Below, one piece after another: positions 8,046 to 16,085 of a stretch of 64,000 nucleotides of DNA. The notes beneath the pieces are model-generated. The model was not told the DNA's origin, did no database searches, and worked only from the letters and a program-made list of their open reading frames with translations. Source of the stretch: CAVRXQ01 sp963831155 (GTDB taxonomy: Bacteria > Actinomycetota > Acidimicrobiia > Acidimicrobiales > Bog-793); the NCBI GenBank assembly GCA_963831155.1, contig CAWHOY010000006.1:310001-374000 (forward strand), read 5' to 3'. The translations under genes were made by a program, and so were the position numbers. Each line of letters begins with the position of its first letter. The stretch's first letter is position 1.

Positions 8046-9308
8046 GTGCAGGTGATCGCTGCCTTGAAGGCGTCGCCGCTCGACATCGGAATCGCTGTGG
8101 CCGTCGTTGTCGTGCTGGTCGTCCTCGCTCATGCGATCGGAAGTCGCCGCGGGATCCGCTCGCTGAAGCAGCGCCTCGTGGCGCTCGGCGACCGGCTCGG
8201 TGCCGACCCGCTGCCCGACGATCCCGGTCGCGTCGAGGACACCCTCGTCTATGTCGAGCGCGCAACAGACCGTGCGGCCGAGGCCGTCGCGGAGGCGAGC
8301 GCCGATGCGATCCGCTTGCGGCGCGCCCTCGATGCGCTCCCTCAGGCGGTGATCGTCTGCGACGAACGCGGCGAGCCGGTATTCCGCAACGCGCGCGCCT
8401 TGACCTTGATGGGTAGCAGGCACACCGACGCCCTCGCCGCCCAAGCGGTCGACGAACTGCTGGCGGCGACGGGACCTGGGGCATCAGAAGAGCGAACCCT
8501 CGAGCTGTATGGCCCGCCACGAAGGACGCTGTCGGTCAGAACCGAGAGCATCGACAACGGCCAACGCGTGCTCGGGGTGATGGCGGTGATCGATGACGTC
8601 TCGGAGCGTCGACGCCTCGAAGACGTGCGCCGCGACTTCGTCGCCAACGTGAGCCACGAGCTGAAGACCCCGATGGGTGCGCTCGGACTGTTGGCGGAGA
8701 CCCTTTTGAGCGAGAGCGAGCCGGAAGTATCTCGACGCCTCGCGCAACGCATCCACGACGAAGCGTTCCGTATCTCGCGCATCATCGACGACCTGCTCGA
8801 CCTATCCCGCATCGAATCAGAAGAGTCCCGGCCAAGAGAGCCGGTCCTCGTCAATCTCGTCATGGCCGAAGCTGCCGAACGGATCCGCGCCGCCGCCGAG
8901 AATCGTTCGATCGAGATCAAACTCGACGAGCCGACGCCGCCCGTGGCGGTGATCGGCGACCGGCGACAGCTCACCTCGGCGCTGTACAACCTGCTCGAGA
9001 ATGCGGTGAAGTTCTCCTACGACGGGGGGATCGTCGAGTTCTCAGGAAGAGGCGAGGACAGCGAGGTCGTCATCGTCGTCGCCGACAAGGGACTCGGCAT
9101 CCCGGCGCGCGACCTCGAGCGGATCTTCGAACGCTTCTACCGAGTCGATCACGGACGCAGTCGCCAAACCGGGGGCACGGGACTCGGGCTTTCGATTGTC
9201 CGGCACGTCGCGCAGAATCACCACGGTACGGTGCAGGTGGATTCTCGTGAGGGAGAGGGTTCGACGTTCAGATTGCGACTTCCGGTCCAAGTTCGAGGTG
9301 AGACGTGA
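8046..9308 (+). CDS. senX3: SenX3/PhoR-like sensor histidine kinase
   Basis: About 420-aa membrane-bound kinase: one N-terminal transmembrane segment (VAVVVVLVVLAHAIG), a coiled linker, a PAS-like domain (ALDALPQAVIVCDERGEPVF), a HisKA domain with the H-box FVANVSHELKTP near residue 200, and a HATPase domain with N-box NLLENAVKFS, G1 DKGLGIP, FERFYR and G2 GTGLGLS. GTG 8046 is favoured because GGAG stands 4 nt upstream; in-frame TTG 8022 is possible. The stop overlaps the response regulator start (GTGA). In mycobacteria the homologous SenX3-RegX3 pair senses phosphate limitation through Pst, and a PHO box precedes pstB in this window. Confidence 0.88.
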   Translation: MQVIAALKASPLDIGIAVAVVVVLVVLAHAIGSRRGIRSLKQRLVALGDRLGADPLPDDPGRVEDTLVYVERATDRAAEAVAEASADAIRLRRALDALPQAVIVCDERGEPVFRNARALTLMGSRHTDALAAQAVDELLAATGPGASEERTLELYGPPRRTLSVRTESIDNGQRVLGVMAVIDDVSERRRLEDVRRDFVANVSHELKTPMGALGLLAETLLSESEPEVSRRLAQRIHDEAFRISRIIDDLLDLSRIESEESRPREPVLVNLVMAEAAERIRAAAENRSIEIKLDEPTPPVAVIGDRRQLTSALYNLLENAVKFSYDGGIVEFSGRGEDSEVVIVVADKGLGIPARDLERIFERFYRVDHGRSRQTGGTGLGLSIVRHVAQNHHGTVQVDSREGEGSTFRLRLPVQVRGET

Positions 9309-10102
9309 CGAACGCTGATCTCGCGACGACAGAGCCGTCCACGACCGAGTTCGTGCGTGTGCTTCTCGCCGAGGACGAGGAGTCCTTCGTCGACGCGCTC
9401 GTCATCGGTCTGGAACGCGAGGGATTCGCGATCACCGTCGCACGCGACGGCGCGGAGGCGATCCAGCGTTTCGACGAGGGCGTGTTCGATCTCGTGTTGC
9501 TCGACATCATGCTGCCGCGCATCTCAGGCCTTGATGTGTGCCGCGTCATCCGAGCCAAATCGACCGTGCCGATCATCATGGTGACGGCGAAAACGACCGA
9601 GATCGACACCGTCGTCGGCCTCGAAGTCGGCGCTGATGACTACGTCGCCAAGCCATACCGCCTGCGCGAGCTCGTGTCGCGCATGCATGCCGTGCTGCGG
9701 AGGTCGCCGCGTTCGCGCAGCCCCCGCTCGGCGGCGATTCACGGCACCCAGCCCGCGGCGCCGAGTCGACCGAGTTCCCACGTCTCCGCGCAGGTCCTCG
9801 AAGTGGGAGAGGTCTCGCTCGATCTCGACCGGCACGAATGCACGGTGCGCGGCGACGAAGTTGCTCTTCCTTTGAAAGAGTTCGAACTGCTCGAGCAGCT
9901 GCTCGGGAACTCGGGGCGTGTCGTGCCGCGGGATTCGTTGATTTCGCGGGTGTGGGGCGAGGACTACGTCGGAGACACGAAGACCCTCGACGTCCACATC
10001 AAGCGGCTGCGCTCGCACATCGAGGTCGACCCTTCACAGCCTCGACTCATCACGACGATCCGCGGCGTCGGGTACCGATTCGAGGCACCTCGACGCCGGT
10101 GA
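9305..10102 (+). CDS. regX3: OmpR/PhoB-family response regulator RegX3-like
   Basis: 265-aa DNA-binding response regulator. The receiver domain has the acidic pocket AEDEE, phosphoacceptor Asp67 in LLDIMLP, Thr94 and Lys116 (VAKPYR). A Ser/Arg/Pro-rich linker of about 35 residues follows, then a winged-helix domain with FELLEQLL, RVWGEDYVGDTKTLDVHIKRL and the terminal GVGYRFE. Its GTG start overlaps the kinase stop, so the two are co-translated. The PHO box at 1900-1933 is its most likely target here. Confidence 0.9.
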   Translation: MTNADLATTEPSTTEFVRVLLAEDEESFVDALVIGLEREGFAITVARDGAEAIQRFDEGVFDLVLLDIMLPRISGLDVCRVIRAKSTVPIIMVTAKTTEIDTVVGLEVGADDYVAKPYRLRELVSRMHAVLRRSPRSRSPRSAAIHGTQPAAPSRPSSHVSAQVLEVGEVSLDLDRHECTVRGDEVALPLKEFELLEQLLGNSGRVVPRDSLISRVWGEDYVGDTKTLDVHIKRLRSHIEVDPSQPRLITTIRGVGYRFEAPRRR

Positions 10103-10109
10103 CGAACTG

Positions 10110-11114
10110 GTGACGACCGCCGACCTGCACGCGACCCCGCGCGTCGGCGACTCGTTGCTGCGGCGCGGCATCGCCCGCCTCGGCGATCCGAGGACGGTCC
10201 GCGCGCTCGCACTGGCTTCTGTCGTTTGCTACGCGCTCTTGGTTCTCACAGGTGGAGCGGTGCGGCTCACCGGTTCTGGGCTCGGTTGTGCGGACTGGCC
10301 CGAGTGCTTCCAGGGTCATCTCGTCGCACCGGCATCGTTTCACCCGCTAGTCGAGTTCACGAACCGAGTCGTAACGATCGCCGTCTCTGCCGTGACGGTC
10401 GCGGCGTTTCTCTCGACGATCGCCCTGAAGCCGCGAAGGCGAGATCTGATCGGGCTGGGAGCCGGATTGGTCGGCGGCCTCATCGCGCAGATCATCCTCG
10501 GGGGTCTCGTCGTCCTGACGAAACTCAACCCGTACCTCGTCGCGCTGCACTTCGTGCTCACACTTGTCGTTCTCGCAGTCGCGCTCGTGATGTTCCACCT
10601 GGCACGCACGCACGAGGCGCGTCGAGAGCCCCTCGTTCGCAATGAGATCGTCTGGCTCGCTCGACTACTCGTCGGAACGCTTTGCGTCGTCATCCTCGCT
10701 GGAACGATGGTGACGGGTTCCGGCCCGCATGCGGGGGGGAAGGGTGCTAAACGCCTGCCAATCGCGTTCCGGGACATCGCGGAGTTGCATTCGACGATCG
10801 CCCTGTTCCTGATCGGCTGCACGCTGGCATCGCTTTTCGCGCTCCACGTCGCGAAAGCGCCGGGGAGAACCCAACGCGCCGCACAGACGATGCTCGAGGT
10901 CCTGTTCGTCCAGGGTGTGCTCGGTTTCACCCAGTACTTCCTTCACGACAACGCGGTGGTCATCGAGTTCCACCTCGCCGGCGCCACCACGATATGGATC
11001 GCGGCGATCACCTTTTATTTGTCCCTCCACCGGCATCCCGAACCGATCGCCGCCGAACAGCTCTCCGCGGTGGGGGGCGAAAGCGTTGCAGCTACCGTCG
11101 GCGCCAATCCGTGA
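10110..11114 (+). CDS. ctaA: Heme A synthase (CtaA/COX15)
   Basis: Integral membrane enzyme that oxidises heme O to heme A for aa3-type cytochrome oxidase. 334 aa with about eight hydrophobic segments. Visible marks are the first-loop GGAVRLTGSGLGCADWPEC with Cys60 and Cys66, the heme-binding EFTNRVV region, and conserved histidines in VALHFVLT, IAELHSTIAL and EFHLAGATT. It starts at GTG 10110, seven bases after regX3, so it may be co-transcribed with it. Presence implies aerobic respiration with an aa3 oxidase. Confidence 0.92.
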   Translation: MTTADLHATPRVGDSLLRRGIARLGDPRTVRALALASVVCYALLVLTGGAVRLTGSGLGCADWPECFQGHLVAPASFHPLVEFTNRVVTIAVSAVTVAAFLSTIALKPRRRDLIGLGAGLVGGLIAQIILGGLVVLTKLNPYLVALHFVLTLVVLAVALVMFHLARTHEARREPLVRNEIVWLARLLVGTLCVVILAGTMVTGSGPHAGGKGAKRLPIAFRDIAELHSTIALFLIGCTLASLFALHVAKAPGRTQRAAQTMLEVLFVQGVLGFTQYFLHDNAVVIEFHLAGATTIWIAAITFYLSLHRHPEPIAAEQLSAVGGESVAATVGANP

Positions 11115-11147
11115 TGCATCGGAGGAGCCGCGATTAGGACCGCTTCG

Positions 11148-11444
11148 GTGCGCGCTTCGACGGCGCCGAGCGTGATCGAGGATGAATCGACACGTGAGGA
11201 CGCCGTCTTGGAACGGCCGTGGCTCGTCGTCGTTTGGAACGATCCGGTCAATTTGATGAGCTACGTCACGTACGTTTTCCAAAAGCTCTTCGGCTACTCG
11301 TTCGAGAGGGCCACGCGCCTGATGCTCGACGTTCATCAAAAAGGGCGCGCCGTCGTCTCTTCGGGCACTCGAGAGCGCGCCGAATTCGACGTCGGCAGGC
11401 TCCATCGTCACGGGCTCTGGGCGACGCTCGAACAATCGCAATGA
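11148..11444 (+). CDS. clpS: ATP-dependent Clp protease adaptor ClpS
   Basis: 98-aa adaptor that delivers N-degron substrates to ClpAP/ClpCP. It contains the ClpS core: VVVWNDPVNLMSYV near the N-terminus, the FGYSFERATRLMLDVHQKGRAVV helix region and the final RLHRHGLWATLE. GTG 11148 gives the usual length for actinobacterial members. Its TGA overlaps the next ATG (ATGA), a pairing with DUF2017 that is common in actinobacteria. Confidence 0.92.
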   Translation: MRASTAPSVIEDESTREDAVLERPWLVVVWNDPVNLMSYVTYVFQKLFGYSFERATRLMLDVHQKGRAVVSSGTRERAEFDVGRLHRHGLWATLEQSQ

Positions 11445-12040
11445 CCGAGTTCTCGCGCCCGCCGGTAATCATCCGCAAGAACGACGGCTTCGCGCTCGCG
11501 CTGACGCCAGAAGAACGCTCGCTGCTCCGCTCGATCGCCGCACAGCTGCGCGAGTTGCTCCACGCGGTCGAAGATCCCTCGGCGCCGGTACCCGACGAGC
11601 TTCGACGCCTGCTGCCCGTCGCCTACCCCACCGACGCCATCGCCCAAGCGCAGTTCGAGAATTCCCAACGACAAACCACGCTCGAACAGCACACGCGGGC
11701 GCTCGAGGTCCTCGAGGCAACCATTGGCGCGGAGAATTTGAGAGAGGAAGAGGCGGGCGCGTGGCTCGACGCGCTGGTCGAGTTACGTCTCGTTTACGGC
11801 GCGTCACTAGGTGTCGAAGAGAACTGGGCGGAGCCTGATTCGACCGACCCGCGCTATGGCGAGTGGCTCGCGTACGCCTACCTCACCTACCTCGCCTCCG
11901 AGCTCGTCGACGCGCTCTCGTTGTCATTGCCTCCCTACAACGGAAGCGCCGACGAAGACGCGCCGGAGGACCCGTGGGGCGAACCGCCGGGAGACCTGCG
12001 ATGGGACGGAACGCCTGTGCCGCCCAATGATCTGGAGTGA
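11441..12040 (+). CDS. DUF2017-family protein
   Basis: 199-aa acidic, mainly helical protein that overlaps clpS by ATGA. It matches the DUF2017 proteins encoded next to clpS in many actinobacteria: an N-terminal LTPEERSLLRSIAAQLREL helix, an EEEAGAWLDALVELRLVYGA segment and a YLTYLASELVDAL helix near the C-terminus. Function is unknown; a link to ClpS-dependent proteolysis is suggested only by the conserved neighbourhood. The acidic, Pro-rich tail is low complexity. Confidence 0.85.
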   Translation: MTEFSRPPVIIRKNDGFALALTPEERSLLRSIAAQLRELLHAVEDPSAPVPDELRRLLPVAYPTDAIAQAQFENSQRQTTLEQHTRALEVLEATIGAENLREEEAGAWLDALVELRLVYGASLGVEENWAEPDSTDPRYGEWLAYAYLTYLASELVDALSLSLPPYNGSADEDAPEDPWGEPPGDLRWDGTPVPPNDLE

Positions 12041-12117
12041 TGCACACCGAAGGGGAGCCTGTCTGGGAAGCTCAATTGGTCACCACAGGTAACCTCCGCC
12101 TGCTTCGTTCTTGCCGG

Positions 12118-12190
12118 GCCCCCATCGTCCAGCGGCCCAGGACGCCGCCCTTTCAAGGCGGAAACACGGGTTCGAATCCCGTTGGGGGTG
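12118..12190 (+). tRNA. tRNA-Glu (anticodon TTC)
   Basis: 73-nt cloverleaf: acceptor GCCCCCA/TGGGGGT (with a terminal G-T pair), anticodon stem CCGCC/GGCGG around loop CTTTCAA, and T arm ACGGG-TTCGAAT-CCCGT. CCA is not encoded. The 3' end is duplicated a short way downstream. Confidence 0.97.
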
Positions 12191-12227
12191 CTTATGTCAT
12201 GAATTCACTCACCGTTGGGGGTGCTTA
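12179..12227. repeat. 16-bp direct repeat of the tRNA-Glu 3' end (12179-12194 and 12212-12227)
   Basis: The 16 bases that end tRNA-Glu (CCGTTGGGGGTGCTTA) recur exactly after 17 unrelated bases; identity stops on both sides after 16. The layout resembles an attachment-site or target-duplication scar. No integrase is adjacent. Confidence 0.85.
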
Positions 12228-12252
12228 ATCTCCGCGTCCCGATCGCGCGGCT

Positions 12253-14706
12253 CTATTCGGTGTCTCCGCCAGCAATCAGCTCGTAATCCGGGTTCAAGAT
12301 CGCGAGGTTGCCCCGCCACGCGCCGACGACGCCGCGGGCGATGAGCCGCGCACCCTGCTGGATGCCGGGGATCCGCCGCCGTCCTTGGAAGACGAGTAAC
12401 ACCGCGCCGGAGCCGTCGACGAGGGTGCATTCGAGCACGGCGGTCGAACCGGCCGTGGGCACCCGCACGGAGCGGATGCGGCCCGCGACGCTCACGCGCC
12501 GGCGCCAAGCGATTTCGCCAATTGGAACCGTCCCCACCGTGCGTTCGGCGAACTCCTTCGCGCTCGGCGCGATCATCTCGGACGCCTCGGTGCTGCCCTG
12601 TTCCTCGAGGATCTGAGTGCGCAAGGGGGTGCGGCCGTGGCGACGCTGCAGCTGGAACGGGATGATCGTGGCATTGACGTGAGGTAGCGAACTCAAAGCT
12701 TCGGCGATCTCGTCGGCGCTGCGGTCGTGCAAGAGGCGCGCGATGCGCGTCACAAAGCCGCGCCGTGGCAAGACCACCGAGACTTCGGTATTGCCGTCCG
12801 CGGAGGCTTCCGCGGCGAGCTGCAGCGCGGCACGCGTCAGGCGCCGGTCGGGGACCTCGATGATGTCCAACGGAAGGCGCGACAGCGCGAGGCGGCTCCA
12901 ATCTCGCTCGAGCTTCGACGCAACGGCAGGGTCGATCGCGAAGTGCACTGCACGCAGCTCATCCGGCGTCAGGGTGCGTGCGTACTGAACAGCGCGCGCC
13001 GTCGCGAGATCGACCGAGTTCACGAACACCAAAACGACATGGCGATGGAGGATCGGCGCCTCGCAGGCGGCAACCGCACCTTGTTCGAGCTGCTCGTCTT
13101 CGACGGCGTACTGGCGGTGCAGATACATCAGTGCAACGACACCGATCGGCATCAAAACGACTACCGCCCACGCGCCTTCGGTGAACTTCGTCACAGCGAA
13201 GATCAAGTCGACGATGAACGACAAAACCGCCGCGGTGCCGTTGATCACCGCGCGCCGTCTCCAGTTCGGCTCGTGGTGCTGAAGGTGGTACTTCGTCATC
13301 CCCGCTCCGGCCATCGTGAAGCCGGTGAAGACTCCGATCGCATACAGAGGGATCAGGTTGTCGACGCGCGCGTTCGTGATCGCTAACAACGCGACCGCGA
13401 TCGCAGTGAGTACCAAGATCCCCGCCGAAAAGACGAGGCGGTGACCCCTTCGGGTGAGCTGGCGCGGCAGGTACGAGTCGGTGGCAGCAAAGCTTGCGAG
13501 ATAGGGAAAGCCGGTGAAGCTCGTGTTCGCCGCGAGAACCAGGATGAACATCGTCCCGACCTGCAACGCGACGAACAAGATGTGCGATAACACGCCCGCT
13601 CCGTAGACGTACTTCGCCACCTGTGAGACGACCGTCGGTGTGCCGTTCACGTACGGGATCGGGTGAACGATCGCGGCGAGCGCGGCAATGCCGAGCACGA
13701 GCGAACCCAAGATCAGGCTCATGATGACGAGCGTGATGCGGGCGTTTCGCGACTCCGGTCTGCGAAAGACGCTGACGCCGTTCGAAATCGCTTCGGTGCC
13801 CGTGAGTGCTGATCCCCCCGAAGCGAACGCCTTCAAGACGACGAAGAGCGACGCGCCTAGCAAGAGCCCCTTTCCGGGCGTACCGAGCGGAACGATGCCC
13901 GGATGGACGAGCGGGTGCGCGCGCAGGTCGCCGGCGATCGCCTTGATCGAACCGACGATGATGAGGATCGCCATGTTGGCGATGAAGAAATACGTAGGCA
14001 CGGCGAACATCCGTCCCGCCTCTCGCACGCCGCGCAGGTTGCCGTAGGCGATGATGACGACGGCGCCGATCGCGAACCAGACCGTGTCCCCGGCGAGGTT
14101 GGGGAAGACCGATGTGAGCGCGGCGGCACCCGCCGCGACGGAAACGGCGACGGTGAGCACATAGTCGATCAGCAGCGCGACCGCGGCGATCTGCGCGACG
14201 CCGAGACCGAAGTTCTCCCGCGCGACGACGTAAGCACCGCCGGCCTTCGTATAGACCTTGACGACCTCGAGGTACGAGAGGGTGACGAAAAAGAGCACGC
14301 CTACGACCGCGACGGTGACCGGAACAACGAGCGAGAACGCCGCGATGCCGATCACCTTCACGAGCTGCAGGAGGATCTGTTCGGTCGCGTACGCCGAAGA
14401 CGAGATGACATCGGAAGACAAAATGGCGAGCGCCGTCGGCTTGCCGAGCCGCTCTTTGCTCTGCCGCTCGGTCGCGATCGGCGGACCGAGCAGCAGATTC
14501 TTCAGGCGGTAACCGGGGGTTTCGGGCACGATCGGCGCCCCCGGCGCGATGAGCGCGCTCGGGGAGATGCCGAGGTGGGTCGGCTCGGTCGGCCCCGTTT
14601 CAGTCTTAAGGGCTGATTTGTCCTGCTCGGCGGTGTTCTCACCGAGGTGCATCCGAGTAGCCAAGCACACCACCAGGTTGTTCTTTCGGCTTCGGACGTG
14701 TTGCAT
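12253..14706 (-). CDS. APC-superfamily permease with C-terminal OB-fold domain
   Basis: 817-aa membrane protein. After a soluble N-terminus it has about 12 transmembrane segments (roughly residues 110-545) with APC hallmarks such as SSDVISSSAYATEQIL and YTKAGGAYVVARENFG. A cytosolic domain of about 130 residues follows (HRHVVLVFVNSVDLATAR, LDIIEVPDRRLTRAALQLA). The last 110 residues form an OB-fold-like domain (VSVAGRIRSVRV ... VLECTLVDGSGAVLLVFQGRRRIPGI ... RLIARGVVG). In mycobacteria a similar permease and a separate OB-fold protein sit at the ceoBC locus; here they are one ORF. Adjacent divergent trkA genes suggest a K+ or amino-acid role. The ATG at 14706 is 8 bp from trkA; ATG 14652 is an alternative. 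Confidence 0.82.
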   Translation of the reverse strand: MQHVRSRKNNLVVCLATRMHLGENTAEQDKSALKTETGPTEPTHLGISPSALIAPGAPIVPETPGYRLKNLLLGPPIATERQSKERLGKPTALAILSSDVISSSAYATEQILLQLVKVIGIAAFSLVVPVTVAVVGVLFFVTLSYLEVVKVYTKAGGAYVVARENFGLGVAQIAAVALLIDYVLTVAVSVAAGAAALTSVFPNLAGDTVWFAIGAVVIIAYGNLRGVREAGRMFAVPTYFFIANMAILIIVGSIKAIAGDLRAHPLVHPGIVPLGTPGKGLLLGASLFVVLKAFASGGSALTGTEAISNGVSVFRRPESRNARITLVIMSLILGSLVLGIAALAAIVHPIPYVNGTPTVVSQVAKYVYGAGVLSHILFVALQVGTMFILVLAANTSFTGFPYLASFAATDSYLPRQLTRRGHRLVFSAGILVLTAIAVALLAITNARVDNLIPLYAIGVFTGFTMAGAGMTKYHLQHHEPNWRRRAVINGTAAVLSFIVDLIFAVTKFTEGAWAVVVLMPIGVVALMYLHRQYAVEDEQLEQGAVAACEAPILHRHVVLVFVNSVDLATARAVQYARTLTPDELRAVHFAIDPAVASKLERDWSRLALSRLPLDIIEVPDRRLTRAALQLAAEASADGNTEVSVVLPRRGFVTRIARLLHDRSADEIAEALSSLPHVNATIIPFQLQRRHGRTPLRTQILEEQGSTEASEMIAPSAKEFAERTVGTVPIGEIAWRRRVSVAGRIRSVRVPTAGSTAVLECTLVDGSGAVLLVFQGRRRIPGIQQGARLIARGVVGAWRGNLAILNPDYELIAGGDTE

Positions 14707-14714
14707 AGAGCCCC

Positions 14715-15401
14715 GTGCACATCGTCGTCATCGGCTGCGGGCGGGTCGGCGCCGGTCTCGCCATTCGGCTCTCCGACCACGGCTACTCCGTCGCTATCGT
14801 CGACAAGTCCGAACGGGCTTTCCGCCGACTCCCCGAGACCTGGCCGGGACAGCGCATCGTGGGTTCGGGCTTTAACCGGGACTCCCTCGACGCGGCCGGC
14901 GCGAAGGACGCCTTGGGATTCGCCGCGGTGACGAGCGGCGACAATTCGAACATCTTGAGCGCTCGCATCGCCCGTGAGCACTACGGCATCGCGAACGTCG
15001 TCGCCCGCATTTACGATCCGCGCCGCGCCGAGCTGTACCACCGACTCGGCATCCCGACCGTGCCGACAGTCGCGTGGACGATTGACCGCGTAATCCAACG
15101 GCTCGCTCCGGAATTCGAGACGTCGGAGTGGTCGGACGCGAGCGGACAACTCGTCCTCGTCGATCGCGTCCTGCCGCCATCGTGGGCGGGAAGATCGCTC
15201 GAGCCAATGAATGTGAGGGGAAAGGCGAGACTCGTTTCGCTCACCCACGCGGGCACGCCGCGACTCGACACCAAAGGAGTCGTCGGCCAAGAAGGAGACG
15301 TCGTTCACATCGCTGTGATGCGAGATACCCTCGCAGAGATCGACGCGCTAATCGCCGGGCGGGCGAACACGTCGACAGCGAAACCAGAGGAGCGGTCGTG
15401 A
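14715..15401 (+). CDS. trkA: TrkA-family potassium uptake regulator (CeoB-like)
   Basis: 228-aa cytosolic regulatory subunit of a Trk/Ktr-type K+ system. The RCK-N Rossmann fold starts at residue 1 (HIVVIGCGRVGAGLA, acidic residue at the end of strand 2 in IVDKSE), followed by GSGFNRDSLDAAG, VTSGDNSN and ARIYDPRRAELY, then a short RCK-C domain. The gene starts 8 bp from the divergent permease, so both transcripts have very short leaders. Its stop overlaps the second trkA (GTGA). No TrkH/G pore gene is seen; the adjacent permease may be the partner (inference). Confidence 0.9.
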   Translation: MHIVVIGCGRVGAGLAIRLSDHGYSVAIVDKSERAFRRLPETWPGQRIVGSGFNRDSLDAAGAKDALGFAAVTSGDNSNILSARIAREHYGIANVVARIYDPRRAELYHRLGIPTVPTVAWTIDRVIQRLAPEFETSEWSDASGQLVLVDRVLPPSWAGRSLEPMNVRGKARLVSLTHAGTPRLDTKGVVGQEGDVVHIAVMRDTLAEIDALIAGRANTSTAKPEERS

Positions 15402-16060
15402 AGGTCGCAATCGCCGGCGCGGGGAGTGTCGGCACGTCGATCGCGAAGGACCTCTCAGAGAGCGGTCACGACGTTCTTGTGATCGAAAAGGACCCCGACC
15501 TCGTCGAGTCGTTGCGGTCATCTCTGCCAGTCACCTGGGTCGCCGCAGACGCGTGCGAGGTGAGCTCGCTCGATGCCGCGGGAATGTCCGAAGTCGACGT
15601 CGCGGTAGCGGCGACGGGCGACGACGAGGACAACCTTGTCATCTCGCTGCTCGCGAAGCAGGAGTTTGCCGTCCCCCGTGTCGTCGCGCGCGTGAACGCA
15701 CCAGAAAATCAATGGCTATTCAACGAGTCGTGGGGTGTCGACGTGTCGGTGTCGACGCCGCGGCTCCTTGCGGCGTTGGTGGAAGAGGCAGTGACCGTCG
15801 GCAGCCTCGTCCATCTTCTGCAGGTTGGCGGGGGCGACGTGCAACTCGTTGAAGTGACTTTGGCCGCAGGTGCGCCGGCAACCTCGGTCGCAATCTCGGA
15901 TCTCGACTTGCCCCGCGACGCTGCGGTCGTCGCGGTGATCCGCGAATCGCGGGTGCTTCCCCCGCGCCAGGACACGGTGCTGGCAGTCGGCGACGAGGTG
16001 CTGTTGCTCGCGAGCTGCGACGCTGAAGAGGCGGTCAGACGGTTTCTCGTCGGCCCGTAG
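15398..16060 (+). CDS. trkA: TrkA-family potassium uptake regulator, second subunit (CeoC-like)
   Basis: 220-aa NAD-binding RCK protein. It begins with VAIAGAGSVGTSIAKDL, has IEKDPD after strand 2, ADACEVSSLDAAG, AATGDDEDNLVISLLAKQEF and ARVNAPENQWLF, and ends in an RCK-C domain (DLDLPRDAAVVAVIRES ... LAVGDEVLLLA). GTG 15398 has AGAGGAG 5-6 bases upstream and overlaps the first trkA stop. The two probably form a heteromeric ring gating a K+ transporter. Confidence 0.9.
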   Translation: MKVAIAGAGSVGTSIAKDLSESGHDVLVIEKDPDLVESLRSSLPVTWVAADACEVSSLDAAGMSEVDVAVAATGDDEDNLVISLLAKQEFAVPRVVARVNAPENQWLFNESWGVDVSVSTPRLLAALVEEAVTVGSLVHLLQVGGGDVQLVEVTLAAGAPATSVAISDLDLPRDAAVVAVIRESRVLPPRQDTVLAVGDEVLLLASCDAEEAVRRFLVGP

Positions 16061-16085
16061 AAGCGAAAGCGCCCTCGAGAGCGCG

